Origin: Thiohalobacter sp.
GTDB lineage: Bacteria; Pseudomonadota; Gammaproteobacteria; Thiohalobacterales; Thiohalobacteraceae
Direction of reading: 5' to 3'
Assembly: GCA_027030825.1 (NCBI GenBank)
Contig: JALVEM010000502.1
Location: forward strand, 1 to 20,935
DNA: 20,935 bases
Part shown: piece by piece, positions 1 through 7,343 of the stretch
Numbering within the stretch: position 1 is the first letter of the stretch
How the letters are laid out: each line of letters begins with the position of its first letter
Position numbers and translations under genes: made by a program
The notes under the pieces: generated by a model
Database searches by the model: none
What the model was told of the DNA's origin: nothing
The model's input: only the letters and a program-made list of their open reading frames with translations

Positions 1-661
1 CGATCGCCTTGAGCTGACAGAGTGCGGCCACGCCGGCCGTGTCGTGCATGTGCAGGTGCACCGGGATGTCCACCGCCTCCACCAGCGCGGCGAACAGTTC
101 CGCCGCCTTCTGCGGCGTCAGCAGGCCGGCCATGTCCTTGACGGCGATGCTGTCGCAGTCGAGCGCTTCCAGCTCCCGGGCCATGGCCACGAACTGATCC
201 AGCGTGTGTACGGGGCTGATGGTGTAGCAGATCGTGCCCTGGGCATGCTTGCCGGCCGCCTTGACGGCGCGAATGGCCGTGACGAGATTGCGGACGTCGT
301 TCAGCGCATCGAAGATACGGAACACGTCGATGCCGTTGGCCGCGGCTCTTGCGACGAAGGCCTCCACCACGTCGTCGGCATAGTGCCGGTAGCCGAGCAG
401 GTTCTGGCCGCGCAACAGCATCTGCAGGCGGCTGTTCGGCAAAGCCTCGCGCAGGCGCCGCAGCCGTTCCCAGGGATCCTCCTTGAGATAGCGCAGGCAG
501 GCATCGAAGGTCGCGCCGCCCCAGACCTCGAGCGACCAGTAGCCGGCCTGGTCGAGCGCGCCGCAGATCGGCAGCATGTCTTCCGTGCGCATGCGCGTGG
601 CGATCAGCGACTGGTGCCCGTCGCGCAGCACGACCTCGGTGAGCTGGACTCGATCCTCCAT
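1..661 (-). CDS. pycB: Pyruvate carboxylase subunit B / oxaloacetate decarboxylase alpha (partial, 3' end off window)
   Basis: Carboxyltransferase subunit, which moves CO2 from carboxybiotin to pyruvate to make oxaloacetate. Only the N-terminal 220 residues are in the window. Visible DRE-TIM barrel motifs are LRDGHQS near residue 12 (metal Asp14), EVWGGATFD near 45, RIFDALND near 115, SIAVKDMAG with the likely carbamylated Lys175, and HLHMHDTAG with metal ligands His204 and His206. The ATG at 661-659 follows a TGAGGAGAA ribosome site that overlaps the stop codon of pycA; the gap between the genes is 10 nt, so they are co-transcribed and probably coupled. The biotin-carrier domain expected at the C-terminus lies outside the window. 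The same family serves Na+-pumping oxaloacetate decarboxylase, but the pycA neighbour (not oadB/oadG on this side) favours the two-subunit pyruvate carboxylase. The family assignment is firm; the physiological direction is inferred. Confidence 0.93.
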   Translation of the reverse strand, partial: MEDRVQLTEVVLRDGHQSLIATRMRTEDMLPICGALDQAGYWSLEVWGGATFDACLRYLKEDPWERLRRLREALPNSRLQMLLRGQNLLGYRHYADDVVEAFVARAAANGIDVFRIFDALNDVRNLVTAIRAVKAAGKHAQGTICYTISPVHTLDQFVAMARELEALDCDSIAVKDMAGLLTPQKAAELFAALVEAVDIPVHLHMHDTAGVAALCQLKAI

Positions 662-671
662 TGGGTTCTCC

Positions 672-2090
672 TCAGAAACCGGCATGGGCGGCGATCGCCG
701 CCGCCATGGCCGTGGCCAGTTCGCGCGTGCTGGGTTCCGTGGTGTAGCCGGCGAGCTCGGGGTGCGCCTCCACGAATCCCGTATCGAATCGCCCGCTGCG
801 GAATTCGGGCGTTCCCAGAATCTCGAGATGATAGGGAATGGTCGTCTTCACCCCGTAGACGCCCATGTCCCGCAGTGCACGCGCGGCCCTCTGCACCGCC
901 TGTTCCCAGTCCAGCGCCCAGACGGTGAGCTTGGCGCACATGGAATCGTAGTAGGGCGGGATCTCGTAGCCCGTATAGATGGCCGCGTCCGTGCGCACCC
1001 CGGGCCCGCCCGGAGCGAAGTAGCGCGTCACGCGCCCGAAGCTCGGCAGGAAGTCGTTCTTGGGATCCTCGGCATTGATGCGGAACTCGATGGCGTAGCC
1101 GCGCCGGCCGATCGCCTCCTGCGACAGGGCGAGCGGTTCGTCGGCTGCGATGCAGAGCTGGGCGCGCACGATGTCGATGCCGGTGATGGCCTCCGTGACC
1201 GTGTGTTCGACCTGCAGGCGGGTGTTCATCTCCATGAAATGGAACCGGCCCCCGGAGTCGAGCAGGAACTCCACGGTGCCGGCATTGCGATAGCCGACGG
1301 CCCGTGCGGCGCGCACTGCGTGCTCGCAGACCCCCTGGCGCTGCGCTTCGGTCAGCTGCGGGGAGGGCGCGATCTCGATGAGCTTCTGATGCCGGCGCTG
1401 AATGGAGCAGTCGCGCTCGAATAGATGCACTACATTGCCGTGATGGTCGGCCAGGATCTGCACCTCGATGTGCTTCGGATGATCGATGCACTTCTCGAGG
1501 AAGATCTCGGCGCGCCCGAACGCCTTGGTGGCCTCGGAGATCACCCGCTCGTAGTTGCGGCGCAGATCGGCCGGATGCTCGCAACGGCGGATGCCGCGGC
1601 CGCCACCGCCCGAGGTGGCCTTGAGCATGACCGGATACCCGATGCGCTCGGCCAGGGCCAGAGCCTCGTCGAGGCTCTCCAGGTTGCCGTCGCTGCCCGG
1701 CACCACGGGCACGCCGGCGGCCTTCATGGCGTTGCGGGCCTCGATCTTGTCGCCCATGCGCCGGATGACCTCGGCGGGCGGCCCGACGAATCTCAGCCCG
1801 CGCTGGCTGCAGATGCGGGCGAATTCGGGATTCTCCGACAGAAAGCCGTATCCGGGATGGACGGCGTCGCAGCCGGCGGCCCGGGCGATGTTCACGATGC
1901 GGTGCACGTTGAGATAGCCGGCCACCGAATCCGGACCGATGTGGTAGGCCTCGTCGGCCTTCTTGACGTGCAGGGCGTGGCGGTCGGCATCGGTATAGAT
2001 GGCCACCGACCGGATGCCCATTTCCTGGCAGGCGCGCACGATGCGCACGGCGATTTCGCCACGGTTGGCGATGAGCAGCTTGCGTATCAA
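672..2090 (-). CDS. pycA: Pyruvate carboxylase subunit A (biotin carboxylase, ATP-grasp)
   Basis: 472 residues, the full length for a free-standing biotin carboxylase. It carboxylates biotin using ATP and bicarbonate. Domains in order: biotin carboxylase N-domain (LLIANRGEIAVR at 5-16), ATP-grasp with Lys116, Lys157 and the glycine loop SGGGGRGIR at 160-168, the signature MEMNTRLQVEHTVTE near 286-300, then the biotin carboxylase C-domain. The start codon is TTG (2090-2088). No in-frame ATG is seen just upstream, and the residue after it begins the conserved IRKLLIANRGE block, so the TTG start is convincing. The downstream pycB identifies this as the pyruvate carboxylase subunit rather than accC of acetyl-CoA carboxylase, which would normally sit beside accB. 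A promoter lies about 20 nt upstream. Confidence 0.93.
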   Translation of the reverse strand: MIRKLLIANRGEIAVRIVRACQEMGIRSVAIYTDADRHALHVKKADEAYHIGPDSVAGYLNVHRIVNIARAAGCDAVHPGYGFLSENPEFARICSQRGLRFVGPPAEVIRRMGDKIEARNAMKAAGVPVVPGSDGNLESLDEALALAERIGYPVMLKATSGGGGRGIRRCEHPADLRRNYERVISEATKAFGRAEIFLEKCIDHPKHIEVQILADHHGNVVHLFERDCSIQRRHQKLIEIAPSPQLTEAQRQGVCEHAVRAARAVGYRNAGTVEFLLDSGGRFHFMEMNTRLQVEHTVTEAITGIDIVRAQLCIAADEPLALSQEAIGRRGYAIEFRINAEDPKNDFLPSFGRVTRYFAPGGPGVRTDAAIYTGYEIPPYYDSMCAKLTVWALDWEQAVQRAARALRDMGVYGVKTTIPYHLEILGTPEFRSGRFDTGFVEAHPELAGYTTEPSTRELATAMAAAIAAHAGF

Positions 2091-2116
2091 GACCTGTCCC
2101 CGTGTGGTTTCGGAAA

Positions 2117-2145
2117 ACCATACCCGAATCCGGCCGCGCTGTCAG
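2117..2145 (-). promoter_or_regulatory. Sigma70-type promoter of pycAB
   Basis: On the minus strand, CTGACA (2145-2140, 5 of 6 match to TTGACA) and TATGGT (2122-2117, 4 of 6) are separated by exactly 17 nt. Transcription would start near 2110, giving a leader of about 20 nt before the TTG start of pycA, with a weak purine-rich GGGGACAGG ribosome site. It is divergent from the yceD promoter. Confidence 0.5.
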
Positions 2146-2232
2146 TCGCCAGTCCGGGAGGAGACGGGATTTTCCCCTTTCCATTCAGCGGCATGCATTC
2201 TTCCTGATTCGCCTTTCACAAGCGTTCGTGCT

Positions 2233-2261
2233 TTGACACATGGATGGGAGTTGTTTATGAT
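2233..2261 (+). promoter_or_regulatory. Near-consensus sigma70 promoter of the yceD-rpmF-fab operon
   Basis: A perfect TTGACA (2233-2238) is followed by a 17-nt spacer and TATGAT (2256-2261, 5 of 6). The predicted start of transcription is near 2268, only a few nucleotides before the ATG at 2271. The yceD message from this promoter would therefore be leaderless or nearly so. This is the strongest promoter-like match I found in the window and fits a heavily expressed operon. Confidence 0.7.
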
Positions 2262-2270
2262 TCGCGGCTT

Positions 2271-2816
2271 ATGCAAGCGCGTCTCCCCGAGTGGGTGGAT
2301 CCTCTGGCCCTGGTGGAGCGCCGGGAGCGGCTCGAGGGAGAGATTCCTCTGGCCTCGCTGGCGCGGCTGTCGGAATTGCTCAGCGACACCGAGGGCAGCC
2401 TGAGCGCAGTCATCGACTTCACCCGGCTCGAAGACCGCAGGCCCGGTGTTCGCGGCAGCATCACCGGACGGCTGAGAATGCCCTGCCAGCGCTGTCTCGA
2501 GGCGGTCGAGCTTCCGGTCGATCTCGCGTTCGAACTGTATCTGGTCGAGAGCGAGGCCATGGCGGCCCGCCTGCCGGAAGGGTTCGAACCCTTGCTGAAC
2601 GTCTCCGGCAAGGTGTCGCCGCGGGAGCTGGTGGAGAACGAGGTGCTGCTCTCGCTGCCGCTGATTCCGCGTCACGCAGCCGGCAGCTGCGAACCGCCCG
2701 AGGCACCCTCCGGCGCGCCGGAGAAACTCGAGGAAGCGGCACAACGCGAGAACCCGTTCTCGATTCTCGCGCAGCTGCGCCGGACACCGGAAGACGGGGA
2801 TTCCGGCGGACACTGA
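2271..2816 (+). CDS. yceD: YceD/DUF177 family protein (23S rRNA accumulation protein)
   Basis: 181 residues from the ATG at 2271. The family is linked to 23S rRNA processing or accumulation and almost always precedes rpmF; its exact biochemical role is not settled. Visible signatures are the PCQRCLE motif (Cys72, Cys75), a central VENEVLLSLPLIP stretch near residue 125, and the conserved C-terminal NPFSILAQL block. I chose the 2271 start because MQARLPEWVDP matches the usual MQKVKLPLTLDP-type N-terminus of the family. The alternative ATG at 2244 lies inside the promoter. There is no Shine-Dalgarno sequence directly upstream of 2271, which agrees with leaderless initiation. It is followed by rpmF after 63 nt. 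Confidence 0.9.
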   Translation: MQARLPEWVDPLALVERRERLEGEIPLASLARLSELLSDTEGSLSAVIDFTRLEDRRPGVRGSITGRLRMPCQRCLEAVELPVDLAFELYLVESEAMAARLPEGFEPLLNVSGKVSPRELVENEVLLSLPLIPRHAAGSCEPPEAPSGAPEKLEEAAQRENPFSILAQLRRTPEDGDSGGH

Positions 2817-2879
2817 AACACCGAGTGCAGGAAAGCAAAGGCAAGCGGGCGGTTTCGCCCGTCGAGCAGGAGAAGACTC

Positions 2880-3059
2880 ATGGCAGTCCAGCAGAACCGA
2901 AAGACTCCTTCCAAGCGCGGCATGCGTCGTTCCCATGACCGGCTGCGCAACCCGGCCCTGTCCATCGACCCGACGACCGGCGAGACCCATCTGCGTCATC
3001 ACATCACGCCCGACGGCTATTATAGGGGCCGCAAGGTCATCGACCGCACCGAAGACTGA
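2880..3059 (+). CDS. rpmF: 50S ribosomal protein L32 (bL32)
   Basis: 59 residues, the normal length for L32. The protein begins MAVQQNRKTPSKRGMRRSHD and ends with HHITPDGYYRGRKVI and a short acidic tail, matching the Escherichia coli protein nearly residue for residue over these blocks. It lacks the CxxC zinc knuckles found in the zinc-binding L32 type, so it is the zinc-free form. A good ribosome site AGGAGA (2868-2873) stands 6 nt before the ATG. It is a structural component of the large subunit, placed here so that ribosome and membrane-lipid synthesis share transcription, as in other gammaproteobacteria. Confidence 0.97.
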   Translation: MAVQQNRKTPSKRGMRRSHDRLRNPALSIDPTTGETHLRHHITPDGYYRGRKVIDRTED

Positions 3060-3082
3060 TCGGAGCCTGTCCCGGTCGCGAC

Positions 3083-3113
3083 GGCGCGCACCGGCCATCG
3101 GGTCGGGCGCGCC
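3083..3113 (+). other. GC-rich hairpin between rpmF and plsX
   Basis: GGCGCGC (3083-3089) pairs with GCGCGCC (3107-3113), with an inner ACC/GGT pairing at 3090-3092 and 3101-3103. Only a short broken T stretch (TCGTTTGTT) follows, so it is a poor intrinsic terminator. It could be a partial attenuator or an mRNA processing/stability site separating the ribosomal-protein part from the lipid part of the transcript. No function is shown by the sequence. Confidence 0.35.
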
Positions 3114-3140
3114 GCGTCGTTTGTTGAGGAAAGCATCGAG

Positions 3141-4178
3141 GTGAGCGAAAGTCGCACCGTCATCGCACTGGACGCCATGGGGGGCGATCACGGCCTGTCC
3201 GTGGTGCTGCCGGCAGCCGAATCCGTGCTGGGCAGCCGCGACGATGTCGCCCTGATTCTGGTGGGAGACGAGGCGCAGATCGAGGCACGGATCGGCGGGC
3301 CGCTGGCCGAGGCGCGCGAGTCGGGACGGTTGCGCATCGAACATGCGCCCGAGGTCGTCACCATGGACGAGACGCCGTCGCACGCGCTTCGCTTCAAGAA
3401 GAAGTCGTCCATGCGGCGGGCCATCGAACTGGTCAAGAGCGGGGAGGCGGACGCCTGTGTCAGCGCGGGGAACACCGGTGCGCTCATGGCCACCGCCCGC
3501 TATGTATTGAAGACCCTGCCCGGCATCGACCGCCCGGCCATCGCCACCACCATCCCCACCATGCAGGGACACACGCTCATGCTCGATCTGGGCGCCAACA
3601 TCGACTGCACCGCCGAACACCTGTTCCAGTTCGCCGTCATGGGATCGGTGCTGGTGCAGGCGGTGGACGGCAACGCCTCGCCCAGGGTCGGCCTGCTCAA
3701 CATCGGCGAAGAGGAAATCAAGGGCAACGACCAGATCAAGGAGGCCGCGCGCCTCGTTGCCGCGACCTCCCTCAACTACATCGGCTTTGTCGAAGGCGAC
3801 GACATCTACAAGGGCACCGCGGACGTGGTGGTCTGCGACGGCTTCGTGGGCAACGTGGCGCTCAAGACCTCCGAAGGCGTGGCCAGAATGATCGCCCATT
3901 TCCTCGGCGAGGAATTCCGGCGCAACCTGCTCACGCGCCTCGCCGGGATGGTGGCGCTGCCGGTCATCCGGGGCCTGCGCAGACGCATGGATCCGCGCCG
4001 CTACAACGGCGCCAGCCTCCTGGGTCTGCGCGGCATCGTAGTCAAGAGCCACGGCAGCGCCGACCGCCTGGCCTTTGCCCACGCCATCGAGGAGGCCGCC
4101 CGGGAGGGCGCGATGAACGTGCCCGGACTCATCGACCATCGCCTGGAAACGCTTCTCACGGAAAGGCAGGCAGTGTGA
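3141..4178 (+). CDS. plsX: Phosphate acyltransferase PlsX
   Basis: 345 residues, the usual PlsX length. It converts acyl-ACP plus phosphate to acyl-phosphate, the donor for PlsY in phosphatidic acid synthesis; it is a peripheral membrane enzyme. Signatures are IALDAMGGDHG at 8-18, SAGNTGALMA near 108-117, LGANIDC near 150, LLNIGEEEIKGND near 185-197 and CDGFVGNVALKTSEG near 232-246. The start is GTG, with GAGGA 10 nt upstream. Its last codons overlap the GTG start of fabH by 4 nt (GTGA), which points to translational coupling. It is the first lipid gene of the operon. Confidence 0.97.
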   Translation: MSESRTVIALDAMGGDHGLSVVLPAAESVLGSRDDVALILVGDEAQIEARIGGPLAEARESGRLRIEHAPEVVTMDETPSHALRFKKKSSMRRAIELVKSGEADACVSAGNTGALMATARYVLKTLPGIDRPAIATTIPTMQGHTLMLDLGANIDCTAEHLFQFAVMGSVLVQAVDGNASPRVGLLNIGEEEIKGNDQIKEAARLVAATSLNYIGFVEGDDIYKGTADVVVCDGFVGNVALKTSEGVARMIAHFLGEEFRRNLLTRLAGMVALPVIRGLRRRMDPRRYNGASLLGLRGIVVKSHGSADRLAFAHAIEEAAREGAMNVPGLIDHRLETLLTERQAV

Positions 4179-5146
4179 CGACATACGCACGCATCACGGG
4201 CACCGGCGGCTATCTGCCGGAGAAGGTCCTGACCAACCACGACCTCGAGCGCATGGTCGATACCAGCCACGACTGGATCGTGGAGCGGACCGGCATCCAT
4301 GAACGCCATATCGCCGCAGAAGGCGAGACGACCTGCGACCTGGCCGAGCATGCGGCGCGGCGGGCGCTCGAGGCGGCCGGACGCAAGCCGTCGGAGGTCG
4401 ATCTCATCGTCGTGGCCACGACGACGCCGGATCGCGTCTTCCCGAGCACTGCCTGCCTCGTCCAGCAACGGCTGGACATCCACGGCTGCCCGGCGTTCGA
4501 TGTGCAGGCCGTCTGCACCGGGTTCATCTATGCGCTCGGCATCGCGGACAAGTTCATACGCACCGGCAGCGCACGCTGTGCGCTGGTGATCGGCGCCGAG
4601 ACGCTCTCGCGCATCGTCGACTGGACGGATCGCAGCACCTGCGTGCTGTTCGGCGACGGTGCCGGCGCCGTCGTGCTGGAGGCCTCCGAGACACCCGGCA
4701 TCCTTTCCTCGCACCTGCATTGCGACGGAAAATACGAGAGTCTGCTGACCGTGCCCGTGGGCGTCTCCTCCGGGCTCGAGAAACTGCGGTCGGGCGAGGC
4801 CACCATCCGCATGAAGGGCAACGAGGTCTTCAAGGTGGCCGTCAACACCCTGGGCCGGATCGTGGACGAGACGCTGGCCGCCAACGGGCTGCAGCGGGAG
4901 GACGTGGATTGGCTGGTGCCCCATCAGGCCAACATCCGCATCATCAACGCCACCGCGCGCAAGCTGGATCTGCCCCCGGAACGGGTGGTCATCACGGTGG
5001 ACCGGCATGGCAACACCTCCGCGGCCTCGGTACCCCTGGCGCTGGACGTGGCCGTGCGCGACGGGCGTATTCGCCGCGGGGAGACGTTGCTCATGGAGGC
5101 CTTCGGCGGCGGGTTCACCTGGGGATCCGTGCTGGCGGTCTTCTGA
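4175..5146 (+). CDS. fabH: Beta-ketoacyl-ACP synthase III FabH
   Basis: 323 residues. It condenses acetyl-CoA with malonyl-ACP to start type II fatty acid synthesis in the cytoplasm. The thiolase-fold triad is complete: Cys114 in QAVCTGF, His250 in LVPHQAN and Asn280 in RHGNTSAAS. The C-terminal GGGFTWGS motif is present. The GTG start overlaps the plsX stop codon (GTGA), and the AAGGCAG just upstream can act as ribosome site. It is followed by fabD after 39 nt. Confidence 0.97.
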   Translation: MTTYARITGTGGYLPEKVLTNHDLERMVDTSHDWIVERTGIHERHIAAEGETTCDLAEHAARRALEAAGRKPSEVDLIVVATTTPDRVFPSTACLVQQRLDIHGCPAFDVQAVCTGFIYALGIADKFIRTGSARCALVIGAETLSRIVDWTDRSTCVLFGDGAGAVVLEASETPGILSSHLHCDGKYESLLTVPVGVSSGLEKLRSGEATIRMKGNEVFKVAVNTLGRIVDETLAANGLQREDVDWLVPHQANIRIINATARKLDLPPERVVITVDRHGNTSAASVPLALDVAVRDGRIRRGETLLMEAFGGGFTWGSVLAVF

Positions 5147-5185
5147 ATCACTTCGTCGCGAGAAGCTGAATCCGAAGGAGAAGGC

Positions 5186-6130
5186 ATGAGCAGTCGCATC
5201 GGTTTCGTCTTTCCCGGCCAGGGATCGCAGTCGCTCGGCATGCTGGCCGATCTCGCCGAGGAATTCCCCACCGTGCGAGCCACGTTCGACGAGGCCTCGG
5301 ACGTCCTGGGGAAGGATCTCTGGCTGCTGTCCCGGCAGGGTCCGGAAGAAGTCCTGAACCAGACGGCCAATACCCAGCCGGTGATGCTGGCCGCCGACAT
5401 CGCCACCTGGCGGGTCTGGCGGGAGCAGGGCGGCCCGATGCCCGGGCTGGGCGCCGGCCACAGCCTGGGCGAGTATGCCGCCCTGGTCGCGGCGGAAAGC
5501 ATGGATTTTCCTGAAGCGATACGGGTCGTCGCCGAACGCGGCCGTCTTATGCAGGAAGCCGTGCCCGAAGGCAGCGGCGCCATGGCGGCCATCCTCGGGC
5601 TGGAAGACGAGGCCGTGGAGGCCGTCTGCGCCGAAGCGGCACAGGGACAGGTCGTCGAGCCGGTCAATTACAACTCGCCCGGCCAGGTGGTCATCGCCGG
5701 CCTTGCCGAGGCTGTGGAACGCGCCATGGCACTTGCCCGGGAGCGTGGCGCAAAGAAGGTGATACGCCTGCCGGTGAGCGTGCCGTCCCATTGCGCACTC
5801 ATGAAGCCCGCCGCCGAACGCTTCGCGGAGATCCTGGCCGATGCGACCATCCGCCCTCCGGTCTTTCCCGTGCTGCAGAATGCCGATGTGGCTGCGCACG
5901 AAATCCCCGATGCCATTCGTGATGCACTGGTGCGCCAGCTCTACAGCCCGGTCCGATGGGTGGAGACCATCCGGGCCATGCAGTCCGCAGGCATCGAGAT
6001 GCTGATCGAATGCGGCCCCGGCAAGGTGCTGACCGGCCTCAATCGTCGCATCGACCGACGCTTCCCGATCTGGCCTGTGGTGGATCCGGAGTCGCTCGAG
6101 CAGGCGCTCGAGGCCTTGACCTCCAACTGA
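5186..6130 (+). CDS. fabD: Malonyl-CoA:ACP transacylase FabD
   Basis: 314 residues, typical for FabD. It transfers malonyl from CoA to ACP, supplying the elongation substrate. Visible are the N-terminal PGQGSQ (10-15), the nucleophile motif GHSLGEY with Ser93, the carboxylate-binding arginine near 118 (AERGR) and the catalytic His202 in PSHCALM. The ribosome site AAGGAGAAGG is directly upstream. It lies between fabH and fabG with short spacers, in the standard operon order. Confidence 0.97.
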   Translation: MSSRIGFVFPGQGSQSLGMLADLAEEFPTVRATFDEASDVLGKDLWLLSRQGPEEVLNQTANTQPVMLAADIATWRVWREQGGPMPGLGAGHSLGEYAALVAAESMDFPEAIRVVAERGRLMQEAVPEGSGAMAAILGLEDEAVEAVCAEAAQGQVVEPVNYNSPGQVVIAGLAEAVERAMALARERGAKKVIRLPVSVPSHCALMKPAAERFAEILADATIRPPVFPVLQNADVAAHEIPDAIRDALVRQLYSPVRWVETIRAMQSAGIEMLIECGPGKVLTGLNRRIDRRFPIWPVVDPESLEQALEALTSN

Positions 6131-6146
6131 AGAAAGGAACGAACAG

Positions 6147-6884
6147 ATGACGGACAGGATCGCACTCGTCACCGGCGCCAGTCGCGGCATCGGCGCCGCC
6201 ATCGCCGATCGCCTGGGTGCCGATGGTTGTGTGGTGATCGGCACGGCGACCACCGAGAACGGCGCCCGCGCCATCGGCGCGCGTTTCGAGGAGAAGGGCA
6301 TTCGCGGACGAGGCGAAGTGCTCGACGTGAGTGATCCCGGCTCGGTCGAGGCCCTCATGGAACGCATCGCGAAGGATCCCGGCAGCCCGCTGATCCTGGT
6401 CAACAACGCCGGCATCACGCGCGACAACCTGCTCATGCGCATGAAGGAAGAGGAATGGACTTCGGTCATCGAGACCAACCTCAATTCCGTCTACCGCATG
6501 AGCCGGGCCGTGCTGCGCGGCATGATGAAGGCGCGTTTCGGCCGCATCATCAACATTGCCTCCGTGGTCGGCGTCTCCGGCAATGCCGGCCAGACCAACT
6601 ACGCCGCGGCCAAGGCGGGCATGATCGGCTTTGCCAAGTCGCTCGCCCGCGAGGTCGGCAGCCGTGGCATCACGGTCAACACGGTGGCGCCGGGATTCAT
6701 CGACACGGACATGACCCGGGCGCTGAGCGATGATCAGCGGGAAGCCCTGCTCGCCGAGATCCCGCTCGGCCGGCTGGGCGCGCCGGAAGACATCGCCGCC
6801 GCCGTGGCCTTCCTGGCATCCGAGCAGGCCGGCTACGTCACCGGCGAGACTCTGCACGTCAACGGCGGGATGTACATGGCATAG
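6147..6884 (+). CDS. fabG: 3-oxoacyl-ACP reductase FabG
   Basis: 245 residues, a short-chain dehydrogenase. It performs the NADPH-dependent reduction of beta-ketoacyl-ACP. The Rossmann motif TGASRGIG is at 9-16, NNAG at 86-89, and the catalytic set is Asn111, Ser139, Tyr152 and Lys156 (NYAAAKAG). The C-terminal VTGETLHVNGGMYM is the usual FabG ending. The ribosome site AAAGGA lies 8 nt before the ATG, and the gene follows fabD after 16 nt. The 116-nt spacer to acpP holds hairpins and a possible promoter. Confidence 0.97.
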   Translation: MTDRIALVTGASRGIGAAIADRLGADGCVVIGTATTENGARAIGARFEEKGIRGRGEVLDVSDPGSVEALMERIAKDPGSPLILVNNAGITRDNLLMRMKEEEWTSVIETNLNSVYRMSRAVLRGMMKARFGRIINIASVVGVSGNAGQTNYAAAKAGMIGFAKSLAREVGSRGITVNTVAPGFIDTDMTRALSDDQREALLAEIPLGRLGAPEDIAAAVAFLASEQAGYVTGETLHVNGGMYMA

Positions 6885-6912
6885 GTGACTGTAAAGGCAC
6901 ACATTTTCAGAT

Positions 6913-6948
6913 CATGCCCGGTGTCCTGTGGCATGCGCCGGGGCTTTT
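6913..6948 (+). terminator. Competing hairpins, attenuator-like, between fabG and acpP
   Basis: Two stems share bases. CATGCC (6913-6918) pairs perfectly with GGCATG (6930-6935). CCCGG (6917-6921) pairs with CCGGG (6938-6942), followed after GC by TTTT (6945-6948). The second resembles a weak intrinsic terminator and the first would prevent it from forming. Whether either acts in vivo cannot be told from sequence alone; the stems are short. Confidence 0.4.
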
Positions 6949-6951
6949 CAA

Positions 6952-6957
6952 TACAAT
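6952..6957 (+). promoter_or_regulatory. Possible -10 box of an acpP promoter
   Basis: TACAAT (6952-6957, 5 of 6 match to TATAAT) would start transcription near 6964, 37 nt before acpP. I see no good -35 box at 16-18 nt. Independent expression of acpP is plausible because ACP is needed in large amounts, but this site alone is weak evidence. Confidence 0.3.
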
Positions 6958-7000
6958 ACGCGCGCAGTTCGATCTGCCAATTCTCGGAGGAATGACCTAA

Positions 7001-7237
7001 ATGAGCAGCGTAGAAGATCGCGTCAAGAAAATCGTGGTGGAACAGCTGGGAGTCAAGGAAGAGGACGTGACCAACAACGCCTCTTTCGTGGACGATCTTG
7101 GCGCGGATTCACTCGACACCGTCGAACTCGTCATGGCGCTCGAGGAGGAGTTCGAGTGCGAAATCCCGGACGAGGAGGCCGAAAAGATCACGACCGTCCA
7201 GCAGGCCATCGACTACATCAACGAACACCTGAACTGA
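7001..7237 (+). CDS. acpP: Acyl carrier protein
   Basis: 78 residues, acidic. It carries the growing acyl chain on 4'-phosphopantetheine attached to Ser37 in the DLGADSLDTVEL motif. The fold is the usual four-helix ACP, with the C-terminal AIDYINEHLN. A strong GGAGGA ribosome site (6986-6991) lies 9 nt before the ATG. The gene is flanked by intergenic spacers of about 100 nt with hairpins on both sides, unlike the tight spacing elsewhere in the operon, which suggests separate control of its mRNA level. Confidence 0.98.
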   Translation: MSSVEDRVKKIVVEQLGVKEEDVTNNASFVDDLGADSLDTVELVMALEEEFECEIPDEEAEKITTVQQAIDYINEHLN

Positions 7238-7290
7238 TTCGCGAGCATCCCGCTCCAGACGGGGCAGGACTCCCGAAGGGCCTTCTTCAG

Positions 7291-7320
7291 GCAGGGGTAC
7301 CGGCAACCCGGCACCCCTGC
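7291..7320 (+). other. Strong hairpin between acpP and fabF
   Basis: GCAGGGGT (7291-7298) pairs with ACCCCTGC (7313-7320). After one A/C mismatch, CCGG (7300-7303) pairs with CCGG (7308-7311) around a CAAC loop. No T run follows on either strand, so it is not a standard intrinsic terminator. It may stabilise the 3' end of a short acpP message or mark a processing site. Confidence 0.5.
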
Positions 7321-7343
7321 AATGCATTGAACGGGATCCCAGC

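Noticed and set aside
604..2184. Long Arg/Pro-rich open frame on the minus strand overlapping pycA
   Set aside because: A shifted-frame shadow of pycA; its low-complexity composition resembles nothing known.
2244..2270. ATG at 2244 as the yceD start
   Set aside because: It lies between the -35 and -10 boxes of the operon promoter, and the added residues are not part of the family N-terminus.
2142..6484. Very long open frames on the minus strand opposite plsX, fabH, fabD and fabG
   Set aside because: They mirror high-GC genes in another frame, have no ribosome site or family motif, and the plus-strand genes are certain.
6992..7000. Two-codon open frame ATGACCTAA directly before acpP
   Set aside because: It abuts the GGAGGA site with no spacing, so it cannot be initiated from it; probably chance.
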